Assembly: GCF_000327285.1 (NCBI RefSeq)
Contig: NZ_HE998567.1
Location: 563,036-627,035 of the forward strand
Source of the DNA: Holdemania massiliensis AP2
GTDB taxonomy: Bacteria; Bacillota_I; Bacilli_A; Erysipelotrichales; Erysipelotrichaceae
Length of the DNA stretch: 64,000 bases
Reading direction: 5' to 3'
Within the stretch, counting starts at the first letter, position 1; the number at the start of each line of letters is the position of its first letter. Of this stretch, positions 42,467-51,622 are shown in pieces. The position numbers and the translations under genes were made by a program. The notes below the pieces were generated by a model, which worked only from the letters and a program-made list of their open reading frames with translations, had not been told where the DNA came from and did not search any database.

Positions 42467-43738
42467 CTAACGCACGACATCCAGCGGACATCCGTCAATA
42501 TTCTCCATGGTAATTCCATAGATCTTCATGATCGTCGGCGCTTCATCAACAAGCTTGGCGCCGCTGATCTGCGTGCCCATTTTGATATCCGGACCGCTTA
42601 AGATAAACGGCGGTTTATCACCTTTGGTCGGCAGATGTCCATGGGTGGCCACGGAAAATTTATAGTCGGAGTTATCGACAGATTCAATGAGTTCCCCCTT
42701 CAGATTTTTACCGAAGGAAACGGTAGTTGCGGCTTCGATGACAAACTGGAAATCCCCCTGCATATGCCACTGAGCCAAGGCTTCCTCGGCTGTCCAGATC
42801 TTTTCAATTTCCTGCGGATACTGCTGCTGAATTTCCGCCAGAATGGAAGCTGCGGTTTGTAAATCCATTCCCGGACCGACATGAATGTGGGCGGAGAAAG
42901 CACACGATTGGGCGTAAAGCCGCCAGCCTGTGATTTTCCCCTGATCATCGACATCGATCAGTCCCCGGTCATAAAACAGCTTGTTCAGATTAAACAAATG
43001 TGAAACATTGATCTGCCCGTGATCACCGAGAATGACGATATTGGTCTTGTCCAGTAAGTTCTGACTCTTCAGGGCTGTGATCAGCGTTCCGATTTTCGTA
43101 TCGACAAACCGCAGTGCTTCGTTGACTTTTTCAGCCTTTACGCCGTTTTGATGGCGCTGATGATCCACGTAGGAAAAATGAATGAACATCAAATCCGGCT
43201 GGAACATTTCGATGATCTGAGCCCCGCAGTGTTCGGCATAGTTGTCAAATTCCGGTGTCAGCATCCATTTCAGGCGGTGCTTGTTGCGTTCAAAGATTTC
43301 CTTCACCGCCGGACTGTTCGCCTGCGTGCAGATTTCAGTCGGATCATCCTGGATCGTCGGTGCCCAGATTTCCGCGATATTGTAATCCGCCGGTGCCCCG
43401 GCCATGACCGGCCAGGTTACAGTGGCCGTGCTTAAGTCCGCAGCTTTGGCATAGTCCAGCATCGTCTTGACCTGAATATCGCTGTACCACCAATTCCACT
43501 GCGGTTTTGGAACATTCACCTGCAGATGTTCGTTATGCACGATCTGATGCTTATCCGGATAACAGCCAGTCATGATTGAAACATGGCAGGGATAGGTCAG
43601 CGTCGGATAGATGCATTCGATATCACGAACCTGCGCGGCGCCTTTAACAATCGGTCCCAAATTCGGCAGCGTTTCCATGAATGGAATATCGTCGCTGATC
43701 AAGGCGTCAATTGAAATCACCAGTGTCTTTTTATTCAT
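42467..43738 (-). CDS. Nucleotide pyrophosphatase/phosphodiesterase-family enzyme
   Basis: 423-aa member of the alkaline phosphatase superfamily, NPP branch. Nucleophile Thr48 in YPTLTYPCH, metal ligands Asp11, Asp/His in YVDHQRH, GDHGQ and a late His in THGHLP. There is no signal peptide, so it is cytosolic, unlike most NPPs. Being the last gene of a Ugp-type importer operon, it probably cleaves an imported phosphodiester such as a glycerophosphodiester; this is inference. Overlaps the preceding gene by eight bases. Confidence 0.82.
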   Translation of the reverse strand: MNKKTLVISIDALISDDIPFMETLPNLGPIVKGAAQVRDIECIYPTLTYPCHVSIMTGCYPDKHQIVHNEHLQVNVPKPQWNWWYSDIQVKTMLDYAKAADLSTATVTWPVMAGAPADYNIAEIWAPTIQDDPTEICTQANSPAVKEIFERNKHRLKWMLTPEFDNYAEHCGAQIIEMFQPDLMFIHFSYVDHQRHQNGVKAEKVNEALRFVDTKIGTLITALKSQNLLDKTNIVILGDHGQINVSHLFNLNKLFYDRGLIDVDDQGKITGWRLYAQSCAFSAHIHVGPGMDLQTAASILAEIQQQYPQEIEKIWTAEEALAQWHMQGDFQFVIEAATTVSFGKNLKGELIESVDNSDYKFSVATHGHLPTKGDKPPFILSGPDIKMGTQISGAKLVDEAPTIMKIYGITMENIDGCPLDVVR

Positions 43739-44297
43739 GCGTTCCCTCCTGTTTTTCCGCCATCATCGCCCGCAGCTGCTGCTTCCACGTATTTTCTTCC
43801 ACCTGCACCTCTGGAATTACCTTGCTGGCTTCATCGAGAAAATGCAGATATCCCCGCCCCATCGCACGGCCTTTTTCCGTATGCATATCATAGACAAAAT
43901 CCGGCAGCTCAATGCATTGCGGATCGTTTTCCAGCTTTCGCTTGATCAGACTTTTCAGATTGCAGGAATCGCGGTTTTTATCACACAGGCATAAATAGCG
44001 GACAGCGTGCACCGTAAACATCCAGCGATCCGATTCGCCATATTCAAAATCCTTGCGGAAATGATCGAGACTGTCAATCACCGGCGCGGCCTGCGGCTGA
44101 CCCATGCCGATATCCTCGACACAGATGGCTTTCAGCCGCTTCCACACAAAGTCCTCCAGGGCTTCGCTGCTGAGGCAGCATTCCATCGCCACAGTCGCCG
44201 CCGCTTCCGTTTCAGCCCGGCGAATCAATTTCTGCATAGCCGAGATCAGCTCCTCTGCTGCATATCCATGTTTGGTTTTTAATCCTTTCAGATTCAT
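43731..44297 (-). CDS. Orphan helical protein resembling the RarA/MgsA C-terminal domain
   Basis: 188 aa, all-helical. TKHGYAAEELISAMQKLIRR...VWKRLKAICVEDIGMGQP resembles the C-terminal helical region of the AAA+ replication protein RarA/MgsA (SALHKSIRGS...SEDIGLADP), but there is no ATPase domain in this frame or nearby. Ends overlapping the phosphodiesterase and begins 68 bases after the substrate-binding lipoprotein, hence in the importer operon. Function unknown. Confidence 0.55.
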   Translation of the reverse strand: MNLKGLKTKHGYAAEELISAMQKLIRRAETEAAATVAMECCLSSEALEDFVWKRLKAICVEDIGMGQPQAAPVIDSLDHFRKDFEYGESDRWMFTVHAVRYLCLCDKNRDSCNLKSLIKRKLENDPQCIELPDFVYDMHTEKGRAMGRGYLHFLDEASKVIPEVQVEENTWKQQLRAMMAEKQEGTHE

Positions 44298-44364
44298 GGC
44301 TTCCGCCTCCTTTCATCAAAGAAAAGGGAAGAGAAGTCTTTTTCGCTCCCCTTCCCGATTGTGG

Positions 44365-45702
44365 TTATTTTAAGCTGTTCAGGCAAGCTTCAATCGCTGC
44401 TGCCGGATCTTTGAAGTTCACCAGAACTTCATCCATCATCGTCTTCACGGCTTCATAGACAGCGCTGGATGTGTAATCATCCGTCGAGAACGCTGGCAGG
44501 AAGAAATACGCATCCGACTGCGCCGGACCGGAAATCTTTGTGTCGTTGGTTCCCGCTTCGACAAACGCTTTATACTCAGCATCATCGACAACGCTCTGAC
44601 GAATCGGCAGATAACCGGTGTTCAGCGTCATCGGCAGATTGGATTCCTTGCTGGACATGAATTTGATGAATTCATAAGCCGCATAGCTCTGTTCTGCATT
44701 GCCGGACTGATTTAAAGCAGCCAAGACATAGCCGTTGGAAATGACCTGCTTGTTAGCGGCATCCGCCTGCGGAATCGCGGCAGAAGCCCAGACAACCTGC
44801 TCCGGATCCGCAATCTTGCTGGAAATGTACTGGCTTTCAACTGTTCTGCCGATATACATCGGAACAATGCCGTTGGCAAACGGACCAGAGAAGAACATAT
44901 CTTCACCCGCCAAACGGAAGTTGCCGTTCTGAATGTTTTCCTGCATGTAGGTCAGCGCTTTTACGGCAGCTTCGCTGTTGAACAACAGTTCGCCTTCCAC
45001 ATTGGTATAATCGCCGCCAAACTGCTTGGTCAGCGTAATAAACATATCCGCCGGATAGTCTGTTCCAAATGCCGGTTTGCCCGTGATCGCCTGAATCTTC
45101 GCCGACGTTTCAGCCAGCTCATCCCAGGTCGTCGGAACCGTCAATCCGTTGTCGTCAAAGAACTTCTGGTTGTAGTACAGCACTTCCGTATACATTGTAA
45201 ACGGCAGAGAATAGGTTCCCGACACCGAATAATTCGCACCGAAAGTTCTGAAGGACTCATAGATATCCTGATAATCACTCATGCCGACAGCCGCGTCGCT
45301 GATATACGGCGCCAGATCCACAACCGCCTCGGAAGCAAGCAGATCTTCAACATACGTCTGTTGAGACAGAATGACAGCCGGGGCATTCTTCGCTTTGACA
45401 GCGCCGACAACCTTGTTGTTGACTTCCGCGCTGGAGCCCTGGTTGATCGCCGTAACGGTAATGCCTTTTTCCTTGCCGACCGTGCTGTTGAATTCCTCAA
45501 CGCGCTGGTTGACGATCTCCTCCTGGATGTTGGTGCAGTTGTGCCAGAATTCGATGCTGATCGGATTAGTAATCTCTGTGACGAGCGCGGTCGGTTCCTG
45601 GCCGCCGTTTTCCGGTTCATCGGCCTTGCCGTTGTTGGACGAGCAAGCGCCTAAACCGAGAATCATCATCAGAGAAAGAATGCTGATTAAGCCTTTTTTC
45701 AT
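44365..45702 (-). CDS. ABC importer substrate-binding lipoprotein (UgpB-like)
   Basis: 445-aa extracellular solute-binding protein, family 1. Signal peptide with lipobox LGLGAC (Cys20), then a Ser/Asn/Glu-rich linker and the mature domain starting ISIEFWHN. Fits UgpB/carbohydrate-binding proteins. Ligand could be a glycerophosphodiester or an oligosaccharide; the downstream phosphodiesterase favours the former. Third to fourth gene of the operon after the permeases. Confidence 0.85.
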   Translation of the reverse strand: MKKGLISILSLMMILGLGACSSNNGKADEPENGGQEPTALVTEITNPISIEFWHNCTNIQEEIVNQRVEEFNSTVGKEKGITVTAINQGSSAEVNNKVVGAVKAKNAPAVILSQQTYVEDLLASEAVVDLAPYISDAAVGMSDYQDIYESFRTFGANYSVSGTYSLPFTMYTEVLYYNQKFFDDNGLTVPTTWDELAETSAKIQAITGKPAFGTDYPADMFITLTKQFGGDYTNVEGELLFNSEAAVKALTYMQENIQNGNFRLAGEDMFFSGPFANGIVPMYIGRTVESQYISSKIADPEQVVWASAAIPQADAANKQVISNGYVLAALNQSGNAEQSYAAYEFIKFMSSKESNLPMTLNTGYLPIRQSVVDDAEYKAFVEAGTNDTKISGPAQSDAYFFLPAFSTDDYTSSAVYEAVKTMMDEVLVNFKDPAAAIEACLNSLK

Positions 45703-45749
45703 AGTTTCTTTCCTCTCTTTACTTTTTATATCAAAGGGACAGCGTCAAG

Positions 45750-46589
45750 CTACCCTTTAATACCTCCGCGGGCTACGCCGTTAATAATCTGTTTTCTAAA
45801 AATCAGATAGAAGACAACCATCGGCAGAATAACGACACAGGCGCCGGCCATCTGCAGGTTGACAAACGACGAAGCGTCATTGTTGAAGTACATCAAGCCG
45901 GTAGTCAGCACACGCTTGCTTGGACTGTTGGTGACCATCAACGGCCACAGGAAGGAATTCCAGGTCGTGATGAAATGCAGAATCGAGATCGTCGCAATCG
46001 CATTCTTGCTCATCGGCACCATCACCTTCCACAGATAACGCCAATCGCTGCAGCCGTCAATCTTAGCCGCCTTGTATAAGATCGGCGGCACCTGCATGAA
46101 ATATTCCCTCAGCATGTAAATATAGAAGCCGCTGGCCAGCGTCGGAATAATGATGCCCTGGTAAGTATCCAGCCAGCCTAAATGCGAAACGGTCACATAA
46201 TTCTGAATAATCAGCAGCTCCGTCGGTACCATCATCGTTGACAGAAACAGCCAAAACCAAAACTTTTTGCCTTTAAACTCCAGCACCGAAAAGGCAAAGG
46301 AGGCCAGCACCGTGACCACAACTGCCAGCAGCGTGGAAATCGTGGCAATGATGACGGTATTGATGAAATACTGACCAAACGGCGCCGTGTCAAACACAGT
46401 CTTGAAATTGACTGCCATCCATTCCTTTGGGAACCAGATCGGCGGAATCCGAATCGATTCATCCAGCGTTTTAAACGCGGTTAAGATCATCCAGATGAAA
46501 GGGAACAGCATCGTAATCGCTCCAGCGATCAAAAAGGTATATTTCAGCACCTTGGCGATCAAGGCCGGCAGCTTGTTTTTCTTTTTCAT
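45750..46589 (-). CDS. ABC importer permease (UgpE/MalG type)
   Basis: 279 aa, six membrane helices. The EAA loop that contacts the ATPase is YKAAKIDGCSDWRYLWKVMVP. Pairs with the 306-aa permease encoded just upstream (15-base gap). Confidence 0.88.
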   Translation of the reverse strand: MKKKNKLPALIAKVLKYTFLIAGAITMLFPFIWMILTAFKTLDESIRIPPIWFPKEWMAVNFKTVFDTAPFGQYFINTVIIATISTLLAVVVTVLASFAFSVLEFKGKKFWFWLFLSTMMVPTELLIIQNYVTVSHLGWLDTYQGIIIPTLASGFYIYMLREYFMQVPPILYKAAKIDGCSDWRYLWKVMVPMSKNAIATISILHFITTWNSFLWPLMVTNSPSKRVLTTGLMYFNNDASSFVNLQMAGACVVILPMVVFYLIFRKQIINGVARGGIKG

Positions 46590-46603
46590 TTCGCTTCCCC
46601 TTT

Positions 46604-47524
46604 CTAGTTATAATGGATAAACCGCTTGGAGACTTTGTTCTGGATCATCGTTACAACAGTGATAATGATGAACAGGATAATCGCGGCAGCCGAGGCATAA
46701 TGCACCTGATTGCGGTTATAGAACATATCGTAGATGTAGTAAACCACGGTGATGGCGCTGTTGGCTGGTCCCGCCTGTCCGGAAAACAGGGAGAAAATCT
46801 CATTGTACAGCTTAAAGGCATAAATGACCGAAACCATGATAACCATCCACAGCGTCGGCGAAAGCAGCGGCAGCGTAACATGAAAGAATGTCCGCAGCTT
46901 GCTTGCCCCGTCAATTCTTGCGGCTTGGTAATATTGTTCGTCGATCTTCTGAAGACCGGCCAGAAACAGCACGATCTTAAACGCCAGACCGCTCCAGATA
47001 TAAAAGATCGTCACCGCCCAGATTGCCAGTTTGGGATCCGACAGCCATTTCATCGCCGGGATGCCAAACAGTGTCAAAAAGTAATTGATATAGCCGTATT
47101 CCGAATGGAACAGCCAGCGGAAGACAATGCCGATCGCAATGATTGAGGTCACATACGGCAGAAAGTAAACCGTCTGAAAGACACCTTTAAACTTCACTTT
47201 GGAGTTGATCAATACCGCGATCACCAATGCGATGATCAACGATATCGGCAGACCCACGCCAAAGATGATCAGCGTGTTTTTTAACGCCAGCTGAAACGAC
47301 GGATCCAGCAATACATGTTCAAAAGCTTTGAAGCCGAACCCCTTGCCAACCTCTGTCAGATAATTGTATTTCGTATAGAAACCCATCCGAAAGACCTTGA
47401 ACAGCGGATACAGAACAAAGACAAGCATCACCAGAATGGCCGGCGATAAATACAGATAAGCTTTGTAACGCTCATAAAATTGCTTGAATTTCGAGCGTTT
47501 TCGCACCGATGGAACCTTACTCAT
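46604..47524 (-). CDS. ABC importer permease (UgpA/MalF type)
   Basis: 306 aa, six membrane helices after a basic N-terminus. EAA loop: YYQAARIDGASKLRTFFHVT. Overlaps the ATPase gene by eight bases. Confidence 0.88.
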   Translation of the reverse strand: MSKVPSVRKRSKFKQFYERYKAYLYLSPAILVMLVFVLYPLFKVFRMGFYTKYNYLTEVGKGFGFKAFEHVLLDPSFQLALKNTLIIFGVGLPISLIIALVIAVLINSKVKFKGVFQTVYFLPYVTSIIAIGIVFRWLFHSEYGYINYFLTLFGIPAMKWLSDPKLAIWAVTIFYIWSGLAFKIVLFLAGLQKIDEQYYQAARIDGASKLRTFFHVTLPLLSPTLWMVIMVSVIYAFKLYNEIFSLFSGQAGPANSAITVVYYIYDMFYNRNQVHYASAAAIILFIIITVVTMIQNKVSKRFIHYN

Positions 47525-48569
47525 AGTTAAATTCCTTATTCAGCCGCTTTCCGGTTTCCTTGTCAAACAGATAGATACGCTGACCTTTGATCGCCAAGGA
47601 AAGCGGAGCCCCGGCCTGAACAAGATGCACGCTGTCGATCAAAGCATGCACCGGCGTATCATTCAGCTTGAAGGTAATCAACTGATCCCGGCCGCGGATT
47701 TCCACGGATTCCACCAGGACTGTCATTTCCTTGCCCAGCGTAAAGGATTCCGGCCGAACGCCTGCCAGAACAGGACCGCTGACGTCTTCCTGAACAGCAT
47801 ACTGCGTTTCATTGAATAAAATCTTTCCGTCTTCGGCGTTCACTTCCACAAAATTCATCGGCGGATTTCCCAAGAATCCGGCCACAAACTGATTGACGGG
47901 TTCCAGATACATCCGCTGCGGGAAACATTGCTGCTGAATCACACCTTTTTTCATCAGCACGATCTCATCGGTGATGCTCATGGCCTCTTCCTGATCATGC
48001 GTAACAAAGATCGTCGTTACCCCGGTTTCTTTCTGAATCCGACGAATTTCTTCCCGCATTTCCAAACGCAGCCGGGCATCCAAATTGGACAACGGTTCAT
48101 CCAGCAGTAAAACTTTCGGCTGTTTGACCAATGCCCGCGCAATCGCTACGCGCTGCTGCTGACCGCCGGAAAGCTGAGAGGGTTTACGCTTAAGCAGATC
48201 ATCGACCTTCACCAGCTTCGCCATTTCCATGCACCGCGCCAAAGCTTCCTCTTTTTTGACTTTGGCATTGACCAATGGAAACATAATATTCTGCTGTACC
48301 GTCATGTGCGGATAAAGCGCATAGTTCTGAAAAACCAGGCCGATTCCGCGTTCTTCCGCAGGAACATCTGTAACATCTTCCCCATCAAAATAAATCTTCC
48401 CGGACGTCGGTTGTTCCAATCCTGAAATCATATACAGGGTTGTCGATTTCCCGCAGCCGGATGGTCCTAACAGCCCGGTTAAGGCTCCGTCTTTAATCGT
48501 TAAATTGACATGATCAACCGCAACGGTCTGACCAAAATCTTTCACCAGATCGACTAATTGGACTTGCAT
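47517..48569 (-). CDS. ABC importer ATPase (UgpC/MsmX type)
   Basis: 350 aa. Walker A GPSGCGKST, Q-loop, signature LSGGQQQR, Walker B VLLLDEPLSNLD, switch His in FVTHD, and a C-terminal TOBE regulatory domain (about 235-350). First gene of the operon: ATPase, permease A, permease E, binding protein, orphan helical protein, phosphodiesterase. CAGGAGGGG precedes the ATG and a clear promoter lies at 48616-48644. Confidence 0.92.
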   Translation of the reverse strand: MQVQLVDLVKDFGQTVAVDHVNLTIKDGALTGLLGPSGCGKSTTLYMISGLEQPTSGKIYFDGEDVTDVPAEERGIGLVFQNYALYPHMTVQQNIMFPLVNAKVKKEEALARCMEMAKLVKVDDLLKRKPSQLSGGQQQRVAIARALVKQPKVLLLDEPLSNLDARLRLEMREEIRRIQKETGVTTIFVTHDQEEAMSITDEIVLMKKGVIQQQCFPQRMYLEPVNQFVAGFLGNPPMNFVEVNAEDGKILFNETQYAVQEDVSGPVLAGVRPESFTLGKEMTVLVESVEIRGRDQLITFKLNDTPVHALIDSVHLVQAGAPLSLAIKGQRIYLFDKETGKRLNKEFNYE

Positions 48570-48615
48570 GTTTCCCCTCCTGAATTAATCTATTTTTATT
48601 GTTTACATCATGAAC

Positions 48616-48644
48616 ATTATAAAGCATTTTATCGGATGCGTAAA
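48616..48644 (-). promoter_or_regulatory. Promoter of the Ugp-type importer operon
   Basis: On the minus strand TTTACG (48639-48644), 17-base spacer, TATAAT (48616-48621). Confidence 0.65.
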
Positions 48645-48686
48645 GAAATCAGAAAAGCTTTCCCTGTTAAATTTTGATAAAAAAAG

Positions 48687-48721
48687 TAAAAAATCCTGGC
48701 TCGCTTTTAAACAAACCAGGA
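48687..48721 (-). terminator. Terminator of the transketolase operon
   Basis: Six-pair stem (48694-48699 with 48716-48721) followed on the minus strand by TTTTTTAC and more T, just after the gene's stop. Confidence 0.75.
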
Positions 48722-48728
48722 CTTGTTT

Positions 48729-49658
48729 CTATTTTAAATTGTTGACAACGGCTTCAACGATGGCATCGCTGTCCATTTTGTATTTATGCAGCAGTTCTGC
48801 CGGTTTTCCGCTTTCACCATAAACATCCCGCTGTCCTACACGAACAAGCTTGCGCGGACATTGTTCACTCAGAACTTCCGCAACCGCACTGCCTAAACCC
48901 CCAATAATGCTGTGCTCTTCACAGGTAACGATCAGCTTCGCTTTTTCCGCATAGCGAACGATCGTTTCAGCATCAATTGGCTTAATCGTATGAATATTGA
49001 TCAAAGTCGGTGTAATGCCCTGAGCTTTCAGGCTCTCACAGGCTTTCATGGCTTCCTGAACTTCCAGACCGGTCGCCAGAATGACGACATCCCGTCCTTC
49101 CTGCAATACGTCCGCTTTCCCAATTTCAAAATGATAGTTTTCATCATGAATCACTTCCACGGCACTGCGGCCTAACCGCACAAAGCAAGGCCCCTCAATC
49201 GCGGCCACCGCTTTGACAGCCGCTTCTGCTTCCACGGCATCGCACGGACAGATGACCTTCATGCCCGGAATACCGCGCATTAAGGCAAGATCTTCAAACG
49301 TCTGATGCGACGCGCCGTCTTCGCCAACTGAAATTCCTGCGTGCGAAGCACAGATCTTCACGTTCAGCTGCGGATAACCGATGCTGTTGCGGATTTGTTC
49401 ATAAGCCCGGCCGACCGCAAACATCGCAAAACTGCTGGCAAATACCGTGTTGCCGCAGGCCGCTAAACCTGCAGCGACTGACATCATATTGCCTTCCGCA
49501 ATACCCATGTTGCAATGACGCTCTGGTGCTACTTTCTTAGCCATGCCGGATTTCGTCGATCCGCTGAGATCGGCATCGAGCACGACGATATTTTCATTTT
49601 CACTGACCAGCTCCGCCAGTGCTTTTCCATAAGCTTCCCGAGTTGCAATCTTAGCCAT
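48729..49658 (-). CDS. Transketolase, C-terminal subunit
   Basis: 309 aa: pyrimidine-binding domain and C-terminal transketolase domain. HCNMGIAEGNMMSVAAGLA carries the catalytic Glu, and the SFAMFAVGRAYEQIRN region is typical. Works as a heterotetramer with the N-terminal subunit in the pentose phosphate pathway. Overlaps it by eight bases. Confidence 0.92.
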   Translation of the reverse strand: MAKIATREAYGKALAELVSENENIVVLDADLSGSTKSGMAKKVAPERHCNMGIAEGNMMSVAAGLAACGNTVFASSFAMFAVGRAYEQIRNSIGYPQLNVKICASHAGISVGEDGASHQTFEDLALMRGIPGMKVICPCDAVEAEAAVKAVAAIEGPCFVRLGRSAVEVIHDENYHFEIGKADVLQEGRDVVILATGLEVQEAMKACESLKAQGITPTLINIHTIKPIDAETIVRYAEKAKLIVTCEEHSIIGGLGSAVAEVLSEQCPRKLVRVGQRDVYGESGKPAELLHKYKMDSDAIVEAVVNNLK

Positions 49659-50472
49659 TGATCTGTTCCTCCAATTCCTTAATCGCAGCTTCTGCCTCTT
49701 CCGGCTTTGGCGCTACACCATGCCAGTTTGCCTTATTTTCCATGAAGGAAACCCCTTTGCCTTTTACTGTATTGGCCAAGATTAAAGTTGGTTTGCCCTT
49801 GCATTCTCTGGCTGCTGTATAAGCGGCTTCAAGCTGATCGTAGTCATGTCCGTCGACTTCGATGACATTCCAGCCAAAAGCTTTAAATTTTGTATCAAAA
49901 GGAGTTGGATTCATGACGTCGGTAATCTTACCGTCAATCTGTAATCCGTTGAAGTCCAAAATCGCAACAAGATTGTCTAATTTGTAGTGGGCTGCGGCCA
50001 TCGCTGCTTCCCAGATCTGGCCTTCTTCACTTTCGCCATCTCCCACCAAGGCATAAACACGGAAATCCTGATGATGGATTTTATAGGACATCGCCATGCC
50101 GACTGCGCAAGATAACCCCTGTCCCAACGATCCTGTTGACATGTCCACCCCTTTGATGCTCATGTTCGGATGTCCCTGGATCTCAGAATCGATCTTTCTA
50201 AAGGTCATCAGATCTTCCTGTGAAATAAACCCTTTTTCCTTTAAAACAGAATAGAGAACCGGAGAAGCATGTCCTTTGGACAAAACAAATTTATCGCGGC
50301 AGACATCGTTGACATTTTCCTCGTTAATCTTCATTTCATTAAAATACAGAGAAACCAGAATTTCTACTGCCGACAAGGATCCGCCTGGATGGCCCGACTG
50401 TGCTGCACAGGTCATGCGAACAATATTTTTGCGCACTTCCGCAGCAATCTTCTTCATTTCAGTTTGATTCAT
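49651..50472 (-). CDS. Transketolase, N-terminal subunit
   Basis: 273 aa: thiamine-diphosphate-binding half. SGHPGGSLSAVEILVSL, KGHASPVLYSVL and GDGESEEGQIWEA are diagnostic. The ATG at 50472 is preferred to the GTG at 50481, since AAAGGAG would then be eight bases away. Split transketolases are frequent in anaerobic Bacillota. Confidence 0.92.
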   Translation of the reverse strand: MNQTEMKKIAAEVRKNIVRMTCAAQSGHPGGSLSAVEILVSLYFNEMKINEENVNDVCRDKFVLSKGHASPVLYSVLKEKGFISQEDLMTFRKIDSEIQGHPNMSIKGVDMSTGSLGQGLSCAVGMAMSYKIHHQDFRVYALVGDGESEEGQIWEAAMAAAHYKLDNLVAILDFNGLQIDGKITDVMNPTPFDTKFKAFGWNVIEVDGHDYDQLEAAYTAARECKGKPTLILANTVKGKGVSFMENKANWHGVAPKPEEAEAAIKELEEQING

Positions 50473-50726
50473 TTCCTTCACTCCTTTTAGCCTTCCCTAT
50501 TCTATCATTATTGGTACGGATTGTAAAAAAGAAAACAGGAAATTTTCACAAAATAAAAAAATCACAGGCAACCTCTGTAACGCAATCAGACGATTTGATA
50601 TCTTTTTGTAAGTTTATCCAAATTTCCAGTCAAAAACCTAGATCATCAAATATCACACTTGTATCAATTTAAAAAGATTCTGATATAATTATTCAGCTCT
50701 AGAAGATAGCGATTTTAACTGAGTGA

Positions 50727-51398
50727 CTATTGATTACTTTTTGAAACGTATAAAGATTGGTTAAAAATTAAATGATAAAGATAACCTGCTCCAAATACAC
50801 CCAACTTTTTCGGACCACTAACCTTTCCTTCCAATTCTATCGCTTTTTCAAATGCCAGTTCCACGGTAGCTTTCGTAATCGACTTCTCTTTCCGGCTCAC
50901 AAAGAGTTCTCCGCTTTTTATACAGTATGTAAACTTCAATCCCTTTGCAGTATAAAACGGGTAATCTTCAAAAGTGATCAGCGCATTCCATAAGTTCTCT
51001 ACTGTCATGTTTTCACATAGCACTTTACCTACCTTCTCCCTCTTGCGATATTTTCTGATCCGCTGTGCAGTCATAGAAATCTCATTTGCTTTATGAACCA
51101 TTTTACTGTGGGGAAGATAAGAATGAACAGAGGCTCTCGACAGACCCGTAAGCAACATGATTTCTTCTACTGACTTACCCTTCTTATAGTATTCATTCAC
51201 CTTGTCTGCAATCTCTGATTCATACACCCCAGCTGTAATCAGAAGTTTTCGAACTTTTATCGGATTAAGTCCCAATTCATCCGCAATAATGCTAAGCGAT
51301 GGATCCGGTTGAGAGGCACCATAGATAGAAACCACGGTGTCTAAAAGCTCCTGCATCACTTTCGCTGGATCATAGTTTCTCTCTTTTGATCTTGCCAA
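50727..51398 (-). CDS. Helix-turn-helix protein of unknown function
   Basis: About 223 aa. N-terminal half has two HTH-like segments: SIIADELGLNPIKVRKLLIT and EIMLLTGLSRASVHSYLP, followed by a domain with YPFYTAKGLKFTYCIKSGELF and a C-terminal GPKKLGVFGAGYLY. Looks like a family of stand-alone DNA-binding proteins common in Clostridia-like genomes; target unknown. The start is uncertain: AGAGGTGA favours a TTG at 51398, while the GTG at 51407 lies inside that ribosome site. Lies at the downstream end of the polysaccharide locus and shares its AT-rich composition. Confidence 0.6.
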   Translation of the reverse strand: MARSKERNYDPAKVMQELLDTVVSIYGASQPDPSLSIIADELGLNPIKVRKLLITAGVYESEIADKVNEYYKKGKSVEEIMLLTGLSRASVHSYLPHSKMVHKANEISMTAQRIRKYRKREKVGKVLCENMTVENLWNALITFEDYPFYTAKGLKFTYCIKSGELFVSRKEKSITKATVELAFEKAIELEGKVSGPKKLGVFGAGYLYHLIFNQSLYVSKSNQ

Positions 51399-51444
51399 TA
51401 GATTCACCTCTATTTACGTTTCAATCTATATGATAATAAGCTTC

Positions 51445-51466
51445 ACAGGAGCATTTCCACTCCTGT
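51445..51466. other. Hairpin in the leader of the HTH gene
   Basis: Perfect ACAGGAG/CTCCTGT arms with an 8-base loop in the 224-base gap between the HTH gene and capF. No T-run in either direction; could be an operator or leader structure. Confidence 0.35.
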
Positions 51467-51622
51467 AAAACTACATCCTTTTTGCCACTTTTTTATTGAA
51501 ACTATTTATCTTTGCAAGTATAACACATCAGCTCTTGGCTTTTTATAATCTGCCTCTTCTGTATATTCTGTTTAAAAACCTATTTTTTACTATTTCTCTC
51601 AAAAGCTATCACAAACAGATTA

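Noticed and set aside
51445-51466. Hairpin as terminator of the polysaccharide operon
   Set aside because: No T-run follows on the minus strand; listed only as a leader hairpin.
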